From contig CAWBKX010000002.1 in NCBI GenBank assembly GCA_963789565.1, positions 1,798,001 through 1,862,000 on the forward strand: a DNA stretch of 64,000 bases. The letters are read 5' to 3'. Made by a program: the position numbers and the translations under genes. This document shows positions 1-8,222 of the stretch, piece after piece; position 1 is the first letter of the stretch, and each line of letters begins with the position of its first letter. The notes under the pieces were generated by a model. The model saw nothing but the letters and a program-made list of their open reading frames with translations. It was not told the DNA's origin and ran no database searches. The stretch is from CALAGB01 sp963789565. Its GTDB lineage: Bacteria; Chloroflexota; Chloroflexia; Thermomicrobiales; Thermomicrobiaceae.

Positions 1-106
1 GCACGCGCAGGAAAGCACCTGCGATGGCGGCGTCGCGTTCTGTGTCATTCAGGCGCATGATTTCGACCAGTTGACGACGCAGCTGCAGCGAGGATGAACC
101 ACTCAC
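1..106 (-). CDS. Probable protein-L-isoaspartate methyltransferase, N-terminal fragment
   Basis: Only the first 35 codons lie in the window; the gene continues off the left edge. It begins at a GTG (104-106) with a GGGAG ribosome binding site six bases upstream. The reading MSGSSSLQLRRQLVEIMRLN followed by AAIAGAFLRV resembles the amino-terminal helix of protein-L-isoaspartate O-methyltransferases (LRRxLV...AAFxxVPRH), which repair isoaspartyl residues with SAM. The catalytic domain is not visible, so the family call is tentative; that this is a real coding start is better supported by the ribosome binding site and an open frame to the edge. Confidence 0.45.
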   Translation of the reverse strand, partial: MSGSSSLQLRRQLVEIMRLNDTERDAAIAGAFLRV

Positions 107-391
107 GTGACGCTCCCATCAAGTCGCATCCGGCTCTCAAATTTTCCCATGTAGATGGCAAAAACGAAGGAGATGTGAAGCCGACTCCAAAGGTCCTTGG
201 ATACCTGTACTGACAGACGGGTAATGCACCTGCACCCTCGGCATCACGGTACTGTCCAGTTGCCGGACGCTCTCACATACCCCCCACGGCTATTCTATAC
301 ATATCGAACCGACGCTCCCGGACGGACCGAATGAGCGAGGTTGAGAGAGCGGGTAGGGGACTTGAAGACCCGGCCCGAGAGAGAGGTTCAG

Positions 392-577
392 ATGTACTTC
401 CTCGATTCCACCACGATGGTTCAGTTGGCTCTAGAGCGACAGCGTGATCTGACCAAGGACATCAAGGTCAATTCGCCCCGCGCGAGCTACGCCATCGCTT
501 CCAAAGGCAGTCGCAGGTCTCTCCAGCATTCAGCTGGTGCGGCACTCGTCCGAATCGGTCGACACCTGCAGGCTTAA
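392..577 (+). CDS. Small hypothetical protein (61 aa)
   Basis: I do not recognise this 61-residue protein. It starts MYFLDSTTMVQLALERQRDL, with a GAGAG purine run about eight bases before the ATG at 392; the frame is open further upstream but that part looks non-coding. The middle is basic (SKGSRRSLQHS). No membrane segment or signal peptide. A strong intrinsic terminator about 90 bp downstream (664-710) in the same direction suggests this is a genuine short transcription unit. A 31-codon arginine-rich reading frame, MAGTKRGARGQRRPLERQSR and on, starts at 581 between the two; it has no clear ribosome binding site and I do not call it as a gene. Confidence 0.5.
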   Translation: MYFLDSTTMVQLALERQRDLTKDIKVNSPRASYAIASKGSRRSLQHSAGAALVRIGRHLQA

Positions 578-663
578 TCGATGGCGGGTACGAAGAGAGG
601 TGCCCGCGGACAGCGACGTCCGCTAGAGCGCCAAAGCCGCAGCCGCCAGAATGTTCCCCCAGG

Positions 664-710
664 AGTGGCGTGATCCCAATCGATGAGGATCACGCCACTT
701 CTTTATCTCC
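664..710 (+). terminator. Intrinsic terminator
   Basis: A perfect 13-bp stem (664-676 with 687-699) closes a 10-nt loop and is followed by the U-rich run TTCTTTATCT. It ends the small transcription unit at 392-577 and insulates the amidase gene at 828. Confidence 0.85.
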
Positions 711-827
711 TCGTATTCCAACAACGCCCTCACCGATCTGATCACACGCAATCCAGCAACAGAGTGCACCATTCTTTCGACACGTTATGCTTACCACCTG
801 ACCCAATCCATGTCGTGGAGGAAGACG

Positions 828-1814
828 ATGTCCGAACTGCGTGTCGCGCTCTTGCAAATGGTCGCCTGCGGCACTGACCAGGAAGCCAATCGTCGCAAAG
901 GGGACGCGTTCGTGCGCCGGGCAAAAGCCATGGACGCCGACATCGCGCTCTTTCCCGAGATGTGGAACGTCGGCTATGCACCGATGGAAGGACATGCGTC
1001 CAACTCGGGCGACATCTGGCGAGCGCCCTCGGTGTGGCAACGGAGTCAGAAGCCATTTCAGCGCGCCGAGCCAGAGGTGCGACATCGCTGGCAGGAGCGT
1101 GCCATCGAGCGGGATAGTCCGTTCGTGGAGCACTTCCGCGGTCTCGCCCAGGAGCTAGACATGGCCATCGCGCTGACCTACCTCGAACGCTGGCCGGGGG
1201 CACCACGCAATTCGATGTCGCTGATCGATCGCCACGGCAACTTGATGATGACCTATGCCAAAATTCATACATGCGACTTCGATGAGCCGGAAGCTTCCAC
1301 CACTCCTGGCGACGACTTCTACGTGGTCGACCTCGATACAGCGACCGGACCGGTCAAAATCGGCGCCATGATCTGCTACGACCGGGAGTTTCCTGAAAGC
1401 GCGCGCATCCTGATGCTCAAAGGGGCCGAGATCATCCTGACGCCCACCGCCTGCGACCTGCCTGCCAATCGATTGATGCAGTTCCAGACACGGGCCATGG
1501 AGAACATGGTGGGAGTGGCGATGGCGAATTACGCTGCACCAGGGTTCAACGGTCACTCGGTCGCCTACCACCCGATTGCGTTCGACGACAACGGCGCGCA
1601 ACGAGATATGTTGATCGTTGAGGCGGGTGAAGCAGAGGGCGTGTATCTCGCGACGTTCGACCTGGAGGAATTGCGCGACTATCGGGTGCGCGAGGCCTGG
1701 GGCAACGCGTTCCGGCGTCCGCACCGCTACGGCGCCATCACGTCGCCAGAGGTTGCCGAGCCTTTCATTCGTGTGGGCGAAGACGGAGCACCATATCCGC
1801 GGCTCGAGCGCTGA
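828..1814 (+). CDS. Carbon-nitrogen hydrolase (nitrilase superfamily amidase)
   Basis: A 328-residue nitrilase-superfamily enzyme, which hydrolyses non-peptide C-N bonds of amides or N-carbamoyl compounds in the cytoplasm. The Glu-Lys-Cys triad is visible: Glu44 in LFPEMWNVGY, Lys145 in TYAKIHTCDFDEPEA and Cys183 in GAMICYDREFPE. The ATG at 828 is chosen over one at 810 because GGAGGA (817-822) sits five bases before it and MSELRVALLQM is the normal first beta strand. The substrate cannot be told from sequence; the branch resembles N-carbamoylputrescine or omega-amidase-like members. It stands alone, convergent with the GT87 gene; the two stops are only 9 bp apart. Confidence 0.9.
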   Translation: MSELRVALLQMVACGTDQEANRRKGDAFVRRAKAMDADIALFPEMWNVGYAPMEGHASNSGDIWRAPSVWQRSQKPFQRAEPEVRHRWQERAIERDSPFVEHFRGLAQELDMAIALTYLERWPGAPRNSMSLIDRHGNLMMTYAKIHTCDFDEPEASTTPGDDFYVVDLDTATGPVKIGAMICYDREFPESARILMLKGAEIILTPTACDLPANRLMQFQTRAMENMVGVAMANYAAPGFNGHSVAYHPIAFDDNGAQRDMLIVEAGEAEGVYLATFDLEELRDYRVREAWGNAFRRPHRYGAITSPEVAEPFIRVGEDGAPYPRLER

Positions 1815-1823
1815 TCGAATCGA

Positions 1824-3227
1824 TCACGCAGCCAACGAGCCGCGCGATGATATCGCGTGCTCGGATTGCGTTGTGAGCGGTTCCTCGACATCTGCCACCT
1901 GGACCGCGCCAAGCATCAAGACTGAGACAGATGCCATCACGCAGAGTGTGACCGCAGCCAGCGGCACCATGATCTTGTAGGAATCACCCGGCCCGGCGAT
2001 CAGCAAGGCGAAGTGCAGGATGGGAATTCCTATCAACGCCGTCTGTATTGAGAGGCGCAACGCGCGGGAGCGGCAGCCCAGTGCCATGATCACGCAGCCC
2101 GGTACAAGGAACAGGACCCCTCCGTGGATGAACGAGTGGAAGCTTGCGACCACCACCACGATCATCGAGACCAGCATCTGCTCCGCGAACCGAGACGACC
2201 TGGGATTCCATTCCCCACGCCACAAAAACGGCAGCACCGCGAAGCTCATCAGGGCCATGAGCCAGGTGAGCGCAGTACCGGTCCCATCAGGCAGATTCGG
2301 AAAGAGATTGATGAGTACCGAGTGCCAGTTCATCATGTGCTCTGGCCGAACAGTCGGATGACGGCTGTGGAACCCTGTGTAGAGGTGAGACAGTTGGAGA
2401 TAATTGCGTAGTCCGCCGATACCCATCATGAAGAGGCTCGTGACACCGATGACGGCGGCAACTGCCGTCAGACCGAAAAACGCGCGCCAACGTCGCTTAT
2501 AGAGCAGGATGAGCGGAAAGGCGATCGCGTACTGCGGTTTAAGGAAGAGCACAGCGAGCCACATGCCCGCTCGCCCTTCATCTCCGCGCTCGAATGCTTC
2601 ATATGACTGCAAAACCGCAAACAACAGCAGGATCGTCGCCTGGCCATAGAAAAGACTGAACGGGATGGGGAAGAAGAGCAACAACGCGAATCCCAGCACA
2701 GGCGAGGGGTTTTTGAAGCGCTTGATGAGACGGATCACGACGTACACCGCGATCAGGAATTGCACCGCCGTCCAGACTACGAAGCTGATGACCGGCGAGA
2801 GAAACGCCAGCGGCACCACTGTCAGGTAATAAGGGGGTGGATAGAGTCCGGGTGGCACCTCAATAGGGCCGCCATTGACGCCGTGGAATCGTGAAAAGGC
2901 TGCTTCGAAATGGTCGATCGTGTCGATGTTGTAGACCGACGAGGGACCACTGTGGACGAAGGCACGACCAGCCGCCCAGAAAGACTCGTAGTCCCCACCG
3001 ACTTTGCCGAACAATCCGTACAAATGGATCGACGAGGAGACATAGCTGATCCAGAGGAAGGCGATGGCAATGCACCACAACAGAAGCAGCGCCGTCATCG
3101 TTCGCCTGCGTGTGTCTCGTCCTGGTGCGTCGACCGCGCGCGTGCTGTCGAATCCGCTTCGCGATGTATTCAGTGAGCTGTTTCTGAGATTCAACACGAT
3201 CCTCTGATCCCGCTCGTGACGAACCAC
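1824..3227 (-). CDS. GT87-family polyprenol-phosphate mannosyltransferase-like membrane protein
   Basis: About 467 residues with roughly ten hydrophobic segments, matching the DUF2029/GT87 group of GT-C glycosyltransferases that take sugars from polyprenyl-phosphate donors on the outer membrane face. The first extracytoplasmic loop carries GGDYESFWAAGRAF and then YPPPYYL, the usual acidic/aromatic catalytic-loop pattern, with the Asp of GGDY as probable catalytic residue. The GTG at 3227 has AGGAA seven bases upstream; an ATG at 3098, just before the first membrane segment (MTALLLLWCIAIAFLW), is an alternative that removes a polar 43-residue leader. Acceptor unknown. Confidence 0.8.
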   Translation of the reverse strand: MVRHERDQRIVLNLRNSSLNTSRSGFDSTRAVDAPGRDTRRRTMTALLLLWCIAIAFLWISYVSSSIHLYGLFGKVGGDYESFWAAGRAFVHSGPSSVYNIDTIDHFEAAFSRFHGVNGGPIEVPPGLYPPPYYLTVVPLAFLSPVISFVVWTAVQFLIAVYVVIRLIKRFKNPSPVLGFALLLFFPIPFSLFYGQATILLLFAVLQSYEAFERGDEGRAGMWLAVLFLKPQYAIAFPLILLYKRRWRAFFGLTAVAAVIGVTSLFMMGIGGLRNYLQLSHLYTGFHSRHPTVRPEHMMNWHSVLINLFPNLPDGTGTALTWLMALMSFAVLPFLWRGEWNPRSSRFAEQMLVSMIVVVVASFHSFIHGGVLFLVPGCVIMALGCRSRALRLSIQTALIGIPILHFALLIAGPGDSYKIMVPLAAVTLCVMASVSVLMLGAVQVADVEEPLTTQSEHAISSRGSLAA

Positions 3228-3240
3228 CTGTTCCTGCTAG

Positions 3241-3258
3241 GTCATCGATATCGATGAC
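3241..3258. promoter_or_regulatory. 18-bp perfect palindrome in a divergent promoter region
   Basis: GTCATCGATATCGATGAC is a perfect 18-bp inverted repeat just upstream of the GT87 gene and in the divergent space before the AlkA-like gene. Its size and placement fit a homodimeric regulator site, but no regulator lies next to it, and it could also be a chance or hairpin-forming sequence. Confidence 0.35.
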
Positions 3259-3452
3259 GTGTCAGCTTCACGTCTATCGAGTGTCGTGAACGCAGCCGAG
3301 TGTTTCAATGTGAGCAGGGTGTGTAATTCGTCCTAATCGCCTACCGACTTCCAGGAATCGCGTCGCCTGCCAGGCCGCTGTGAAGGGGCGCCGATCGCTG
3401 CCACTGTTCACTCGACCGGATCAGCTTTGGACCATGAGGAGGGATTGGGCAT

Positions 3453-4367
3453 ATGGGGAACACGACGCGCATGGAGACGGACATCGAGGTCGATGCGCCG
3501 TTTTCGCTGCGACAGACGCTGGAGTTTCTGAGCGTATTTCCGCCAGCCGGACTCACACAGCACGATCAGGAATATCGCGCCGCGCACGTCGTCGGGAATC
3601 GCCCACTCCTCCTACGGCTGGTTGAGCCAGCCGAGCATCGATTGAGGCTGACGGTGGAAGGAGAGGGAGTCGGCGCGTCAGATATGGCTGAAGCCGCCAA
3701 ACTGGTGCGGCGCATTTTCAGCCTGACGCTCGACGCCACTCCGTTTTACCAGCGCGTTGGCGTCGACGATCCGGTCATCGGTGAATTACAGCGGCGCTTT
3801 CCCGGATTGCGCCCGGTATTATTCGGCAGCCCCTTCGAGGCGCTCTGCTGGGCGATCATCTCCCAACGCATCAGCCTGACACAGGCAACCCGCTCCAGAA
3901 CACGTCTCGTCGAGGCCTTCGGCGCAGTCGTCAAGGTCGGCGGCCAGGAATGGCAAGCGTTCCCAAGTCCCGAAACGCTCAGCGACCTCGCCATCACGTC
4001 AGGCACGGATCGGCTGAGACTACCCATCGTCAAGATCGAGCGGCTTGCAGCGCTGGCACAGCGGAGCGTGGCCGGCGATCTCGATGCTGACCTGCTCGGC
4101 TCGATGCCGGTCGACGAGGCGCGAGCCTGGCTCGAACGGAGCCCCGGTGTCGGACCTTGGGCCAGCGAATTCGCGTTGATCCGGGGCGTCGGGTTCCCCG
4201 ATTTGCTGCCCCATGGGGAACGACGGCTCGTCGACGCAATTCAACGCGCCTACGATCTCGATCACCAACCGTCCGATGCCGAGATCCAGTCGATCGCTCA
4301 ACGCTGGAGCGGGTTCCGGAGCTGGGCAACCTTCCTGCTACGGGTCGGAGCGCCCCCGGTACCCTAG
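3453..4367 (+). CDS. AlkA-like DNA-3-methyladenine glycosylase (HhH-GPD)
   Basis: A 304-residue base-excision repair glycosylase of the AlkA type, removing alkylated purines. An N-terminal AlkA-N-like domain covers about 1-100; the HhH-GPD domain follows, with FEALCWAIISQRISLTQA near 128-145 and the helix-hairpin-helix loop LERSPGVGPWASEFAL at 227-242. After the hairpin, where relatives have a catalytic Asp (LPAGDLALR-type), this protein has LPHGERRL, putting Glu256 (GAA at 4218-4220) at the Asp position. AGGAGGG (3437-3443) nine bases before the ATG fixes the start. Function may be conserved with Glu, altered or lost. It is followed by the MarR gene in the same direction but the 160-bp gap holds a separate promoter. 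Confidence 0.82.
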   Translation: MGNTTRMETDIEVDAPFSLRQTLEFLSVFPPAGLTQHDQEYRAAHVVGNRPLLLRLVEPAEHRLRLTVEGEGVGASDMAEAAKLVRRIFSLTLDATPFYQRVGVDDPVIGELQRRFPGLRPVLFGSPFEALCWAIISQRISLTQATRSRTRLVEAFGAVVKVGGQEWQAFPSPETLSDLAITSGTDRLRLPIVKIERLAALAQRSVAGDLDADLLGSMPVDEARAWLERSPGVGPWASEFALIRGVGFPDLLPHGERRLVDAIQRAYDLDHQPSDAEIQSIAQRWSGFRSWATFLLRVGAPPVP

Positions 4368-4476
4368 CCGGCATTGAACCCATTCCAACCGATTCCTTTT
4401 CCCCCAAGGTTCACATCACGACAACCATTGCTTGCCTCGTTCTGAATTCAATAAGAGTGAATCTGGCGGAGGCCTA

Positions 4477-4530
4477 TTGACAGATCGCTAGATACCTAGT
4501 AAATAGATATCGAGTTAGGAGATATCGAGT
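4477..4530 (+). promoter_or_regulatory. Promoter and repeat-type operator of the MarR gene
   Basis: TTGACA at 4477-4482 is a consensus -35; a weak -10 (TAAATA, 4500-4505) lies 17 bp on. The 11-bp direct repeat AGATATCGAGT occurs at 4505-4515 and 4520-4530, the second copy overlapping the GTG start, and CTAGATACCTAG (near-palindrome) lies just upstream. This is a plausible autoregulatory site for the MarR protein encoded next. Confidence 0.5.
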
Positions 4531-5134
4531 GACCTACGAAGATCCATTGATTCGTGTGCCCGACAACTTCCTGTCCGAATTTCCGGAGGCCGATCCGCTT
4601 GCAAGCGAGTGCGCGATGAACCTGATGCGCGTTGCCGATCTGATATTGCGAGAGCTCAGCCGATTCTTTCAGCGATACGGGCTGACGCCCGCATCGGCTC
4701 ACGTCGTCGGTATCCTCGAGGGAACTGACGAGCCCCTCTCGCCGCATCAGATCGCCGAGCAGCTTTACATCGCCACCAGCACGATGACCTCATTGATCGA
4801 CACGGTGGAGCGACATGGACTGGCTCGGCGCATCCCGCACCCCACCGATCGACGCAAGATCCTGATCGAGATCACAGACGAAGGGCGTCGTACCGTGCAT
4901 GAGGCCACGCCGTTGGTGCACGAGATTGAGCGACACATCTTCTCACCAATGACGCCTGAACAAAAGGAACAGCTTCTCAGCCTGATCGCGCCACTCATGG
5001 ACCAACAAAGAACGGGAGAGTGGAATCTCGAAGGCATACCCGCCCGAAACAAAGCGATGCGGTACGAGTCGGATTCCGACCCGGCCGCGACCGGGCCGGC
5101 AGTCCGTCTCGCGGGGGAGGAGGAGGGTTCCTGA
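4529..5134 (+). CDS. MarR-family transcriptional regulator
   Basis: A 201-residue winged-helix repressor. The MarR fold is visible as LTPASAHVVGILEGTDEPLS, the recognition helix region IAEQLYIATSTMTSLIDTVE and the wing ending in HPTDRRKILIEITDEGRR, at about residues 50-120. It starts with GTG at 4529 behind TTAGGAG. The protein has a 40-residue leader before the core and a polar tail after it, so it is longer than the usual 140-160 residues. MarR proteins act as dimers, often releasing DNA on phenolic or oxidant ligands. The target is probably its own promoter; the following DinB gene could be co-transcribed. Confidence 0.88.
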   Translation: MTYEDPLIRVPDNFLSEFPEADPLASECAMNLMRVADLILRELSRFFQRYGLTPASAHVVGILEGTDEPLSPHQIAEQLYIATSTMTSLIDTVERHGLARRIPHPTDRRKILIEITDEGRRTVHEATPLVHEIERHIFSPMTPEQKEQLLSLIAPLMDQQRTGEWNLEGIPARNKAMRYESDSDPAATGPAVRLAGEEEGS

Positions 5135-5184
5135 GCATCGTAGGCTGACGGCGGCCAGCAGAACACGATTCACTGGACGTCAAC

Positions 5185-5781
5185 GTGGTGCGGATTCGCC
5201 GACAGAGGTCAGCGTGGCCAAACGTCCTTGGTGAACGAAAGAGGGATGGCATAAACGCTATTTCAGCGCTGCGTGAACAGCTCGGAGTCGCTCATTGGGT
5301 CATGGGATCGACGATGGAGGGGATCACACCCGAAAAGTTTCGCTGGCGGCCGCCTGGAACCGCCAACTCGATCGCCGACAACTATCTGCACACCGTCATC
5401 GGTGAAGACGACGTCGTTCAGGGACTCTTGCAAGGGAAACCGACGCTGGCTTCCACGGCCTGGGCTGACAAGACCGGGCTCTCGATCCCACCGCCTGGTG
5501 CCCATGGTTCGCCCGACTGGACCGGCTGGGTACGTGACGTCGAGATCGAGTTTTCCGCGTTTCGCGAGTACGCACAGGCGGTTTATGCCGCCACTGATGC
5601 ATACGTTGCCAGCCTGAGCGACGAGGATCTAGATCGCCAGCTCGACTTCAACTCCTTTGGCCTAGGCATGCAGACGCTCAACTGGGCGCTCTTCGTGTTC
5701 GTCACATCGCACGTCGCGGGTCACATGGGTGAGATCGGCGTCGTCAAGGGCATTCAGGGAATGAAGGGTCTGCCGTTCTAA
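5185..5781 (+). CDS. DinB/YfiT-like four-helix metalloenzyme-fold protein
   Basis: About 198 residues from the GTG at 5185. The core matches the DinB superfamily: ALREQLGVAHWVMGSTMEGI, then FRWRPPGTANSIADNYLHTV with the first metal-ligand His, and HVAGHMGEIGVVKGIQGMKG at the C terminus with two more His. These proteins bind a metal and are often thiol-dependent S-transferases, but the exact role is unknown. The start is awkward: the only in-frame GTG precedes about 22 residues (RIRRQRSAWPN...) that look unlike the family, while the well-placed purine run GAGGGATGG leads to an in-frame ATA (5254). The true N terminus could be a non-standard start. Confidence 0.72.
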   Translation: MVRIRRQRSAWPNVLGERKRDGINAISALREQLGVAHWVMGSTMEGITPEKFRWRPPGTANSIADNYLHTVIGEDDVVQGLLQGKPTLASTAWADKTGLSIPPPGAHGSPDWTGWVRDVEIEFSAFREYAQAVYAATDAYVASLSDEDLDRQLDFNSFGLGMQTLNWALFVFVTSHVAGHMGEIGVVKGIQGMKGLPF

Positions 5782-5851
5782 CGGGGTTACCAATAGTAGA
5801 TGCCCGTGCGTCTGTCGTACGAACGGGCAGTAGACAATGTGGAGGGGTATC

Positions 5852-6163
5852 ATGCGTTTCTTGGTCAAGGCAGTCGTCCCAACGGAAGTCGCCAACGCGT
5901 CAATCAAGGCCGGAACGTTCATCAAGAACATCCAGACGGCACTGGAGACGATCAAGCCTGAGGCAGTCTACTTCACCGAAACGGGCGGAGATCGCACGGC
6001 CTATCTCATCGTCGACATTCCGTCGGCATCAGACATCCCGTCCGTCGGAGAGTCTCTCTATCTGGCGTTGGGCGGAACGGTCGAGCTCATGCCGGTCATG
6101 CTGCCGGAAGATCTGATGAAGGCACAGCCAGCCTTCGAGGCCGCGGTTCGAGCCTTCGCCTGA
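5852..6163 (+). CDS. Small DUF3303-like protein (103 aa)
   Basis: A 103-residue cytoplasmic protein beginning MRFLVKAVVPTEVANASIKA with GGAGGGG seven bases upstream. The pattern kPEAVYFTETGGDRTAYLIVDI followed by DIPSVGESLYLALGGTVELM and PVMLPEDL is typical of a family of short ferredoxin-fold proteins sometimes mislabelled as pantothenate synthetase. Function is not known. It follows the DinB gene by 70 bp in the same direction and may share its transcript. Confidence 0.7.
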   Translation: MRFLVKAVVPTEVANASIKAGTFIKNIQTALETIKPEAVYFTETGGDRTAYLIVDIPSASDIPSVGESLYLALGGTVELMPVMLPEDLMKAQPAFEAAVRAFA

Positions 6164-6232
6164 GCCTCGCCACACGTGGAAACGTGAATGAGCGGTGGCT
6201 GCCATGGCGCGTCCACCGCTCGTTGGTTCGCC

Positions 6233-6934
6233 TCACTCCATGTGAACCGAGAGAAATGACTCCGCAAGCTCAAGTCCAGCCGGCGCGCCCGCCTCGGCGG
6301 CACGGCCACGAACCCGCTCGAACACACCACCGGGAAACGCCGACACCTGCGAAACGTGACACGTGAGCGCCTCGAGCTTGCGCGCGAAGACCGGCGCGAT
6401 ATCGACAAACGTGTCCGGCTGATCGGACCCAAATAGGAGCATTTCGTGCACGTCCAGCGGCTCAAGTCCCTGAGCCGCCTGCTCCGGGAAGAAGCTCGCC
6501 AGGCGAATGGACGGAAAGGCAGCGTTGATGGTAGCGAATCCCACGGCACGGTGATCGGGATGCTGGCGATAGATGCGCGTGAGTGGATCGTGCGTGACGA
6601 TCAGATCGGGGCGGAAGCGCCGCATCTCGGCGGCGAGCTGACGACGTAGATCGAGTGTGTCGAAGACCTCGCCGTCCGTCAAACGCAGGAAGGAGACGCC
6701 CTCGACGCCGAGTAACCGGGCCGAAGACTCCTGCTCGCTCTCTCTGGTACGGGTGAAGACATGCGGGTCGAGGGCGGGGTCCGGCATGCCCTTGTCTCCG
6801 GACGTGACTACTACGTACCTCACGGAGGCGCCGTCAGCAATCCACCTCGCCACCGTGCCGCCACAGGCAAAATCGGGGTCGTCCGGATGTGCACCGACGA
6901 CGAGAATGCGCGACGCCTCGGGTAGCTCTTTCAC
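6233..6934 (-). CDS. PIG-L/LmbE family deacetylase
   Basis: A 233-residue zinc-dependent N-acetylglucosaminyl deacetylase-type enzyme. The metal motif GAHPDDPDFACGG is near the N terminus and HPDHRAVG near residue 135, supplying the His-Asp and His ligands. Family members deacetylate amino-sugar conjugates such as mycothiol or bacillithiol precursors and antibiotic intermediates; the substrate here is unknown. The GTG at 6934 is preferred because AGGGAGGGG lies seven bases before it; the upstream open frame is non-coding in look. It is convergent with the 5852 gene. A second, distinct PIG-L gene lies at 13193-13948. Confidence 0.88.
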   Translation of the reverse strand: MKELPEASRILVVGAHPDDPDFACGGTVARWIADGASVRYVVVTSGDKGMPDPALDPHVFTRTRESEQESSARLLGVEGVSFLRLTDGEVFDTLDLRRQLAAEMRRFRPDLIVTHDPLTRIYRQHPDHRAVGFATINAAFPSIRLASFFPEQAAQGLEPLDVHEMLLFGSDQPDTFVDIAPVFARKLEALTCHVSQVSAFPGGVFERVRGRAAEAGAPAGLELAESFLSVHME

Positions 6935-7054
6935 CAAACACCCCTCCCTCGATTGGCCATTCAATACCCGGGACAAGCGTAGTCTTGCCGGTGCGGCTGG
7001 GCAACCACTGTGAGCATGCCGCTTTGAGACTAACAACATCGTCCTGCCATCCTG

Positions 7055-7097
7055 TTTGACGGACGGAGAGATCCTTCGCCCGGATCAGGATGACAAG
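7055..7097 (+). repeat. Dispersed repeat copy (shared with 25033-25085)
   Basis: The stretch begins TTTGACGGACGGAGAGATCC, continues with TTCG and ends GATGACAAG. The same frame of words (TTTGACGG, GAGAGATCCTTCG, GATGACAAG) recurs at 25033-25085 with a different middle. It lies in the 426-bp gap 6935-7360, where I see no convincing gene. Confidence 0.6.
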
Positions 7098-7360
7098 GAG
7101 AGGAAAAATGCCCACTGAGGACGCAGACTGCCAGGATCACCGTGGTCGCCTAAACAGGGTGACAGGGTGACGGAAACCGCCCTCCAAATCGAACTGCTCT
7201 CGCGCCTTGGCTCGCCCTCGACGCATCCGCCATACGATCTCTTCGTTTTGCCCTGGGACTCGAGAGCGAAAATCGTTGTTCTCTCACTTCTCGTTCGACA
7301 CACGAATCGGTTCGCGATATCTTTGCGACCGATGAACGCCCAAATCAAGATGGTGAGGTC

Positions 7361-8077
7361 ATGAGGGTAAATCGAATCGGAAAATGGCTCGCGGCTTTCG
7401 CGATTCTGGCTATCTGCATCGTCGTCGGTGCGGTATCAACCGCCGCGCAACCATCGACTCCAGCCCCAGCACCCGTGGTCCAGACATCGGCGACGCCTCC
7501 AGCTTCTCAAGCATCTCCGACAGCTGCTGCGTTCTCCGCAGCGGACCAGCAAGCACTCTGGAAAGAGGCGATACAGGTTACTGGTGATCAATATCCCGAG
7601 GTAGTCGCCTACGTCGATGGTCACCCCATCTCCGGCAAGGATCTGGCTCAGCAGGTCTACGTCATCGAGCACAACCCACAAGATGTCGCGTTGCGATCCG
7701 ATGCGGTCAACATCGCGCTGAACCGGCTAATCCAAAACCAGGTATTGCTCGAACACGCAAGCGACTATGGCATCAACATCAGCGATGACTACGTGCGGTC
7801 GTATGTCCAGCAGGTCAAGGCGCATTCCGCGCAGGACCCGAGCAATCGAGATCTCACCAACGAGCTGGCCAAACAGCTTGGGGTTGACCCGGCCGACTAC
7901 TACGATCAGCCGCAGGTCATCCAGCAATATAAAGATGGCTTGACACTCAATGCCGTGGAGAGCTACGTGCTTTCAAATGTCCCGGCCAACAAGCGAACCG
8001 GCGACTGGCAGTCGCAGACCATCGCCGCCGTTGTTGATTCACTCAACCCACAGGTGAAGATCCAGATCGCGCATTGA
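7361..8077 (+). CDS. Secreted SurA-N-like chaperone domain protein
   Basis: A 238-residue exported protein. Residues 1-29 form a signal peptide (basic start MRVNRIGK, hydrophobic FAILAICIVVGAVSTAA), followed by a Pro/Ala/Thr-rich linker to about 60. The folded part resembles the SurA N-terminal helical domain: VVAYVDGHPISGKDLAQQVY, then LNRLIQNQVLLEHASDYGIN and DYVRSYVQQVK. There is no parvulin PPIase domain after it, so the protein is probably a chaperone without isomerase activity, acting outside the membrane. It is a single gene, followed by a hairpin at 8173-8198. Confidence 0.75.
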   Translation: MRVNRIGKWLAAFAILAICIVVGAVSTAAQPSTPAPAPVVQTSATPPASQASPTAAAFSAADQQALWKEAIQVTGDQYPEVVAYVDGHPISGKDLAQQVYVIEHNPQDVALRSDAVNIALNRLIQNQVLLEHASDYGINISDDYVRSYVQQVKAHSAQDPSNRDLTNELAKQLGVDPADYYDQPQVIQQYKDGLTLNAVESYVLSNVPANKRTGDWQSQTIAAVVDSLNPQVKIQIAH

Positions 8078-8172
8078 GGACAGCAGCCAAACACCATTGC
8101 GGCAGCTCGTCGATTCCTCTGATATGCACCTGCTGGAGAACCCATCGGAAGATCCAACAGCCCAAATACGTC

Positions 8173-8198
8173 GAAGGCGGGCATCAGTGCCCGCCTTC
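8173..8198. repeat. REP-like palindromic element
   Basis: GAAGGCGGGCA and TGCCCGCCTTC form a perfect 11-bp stem around TCAG. There is no U-tract, so it is not a classical terminator. The same arm sequence builds the elements at 38468-38496 and 38679-38707, so this is a copy of a dispersed palindrome family. Confidence 0.7.
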
Positions 8199-8222
8199 AC
8201 TCGTCCGCCGGGATCACCGCGC

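Noticed and set aside
7167..7364. 65-codon frame upstream of the SurA-like gene
   Set aside because: Composition looks random, no ribosome binding site, and it overlaps the next gene's start.
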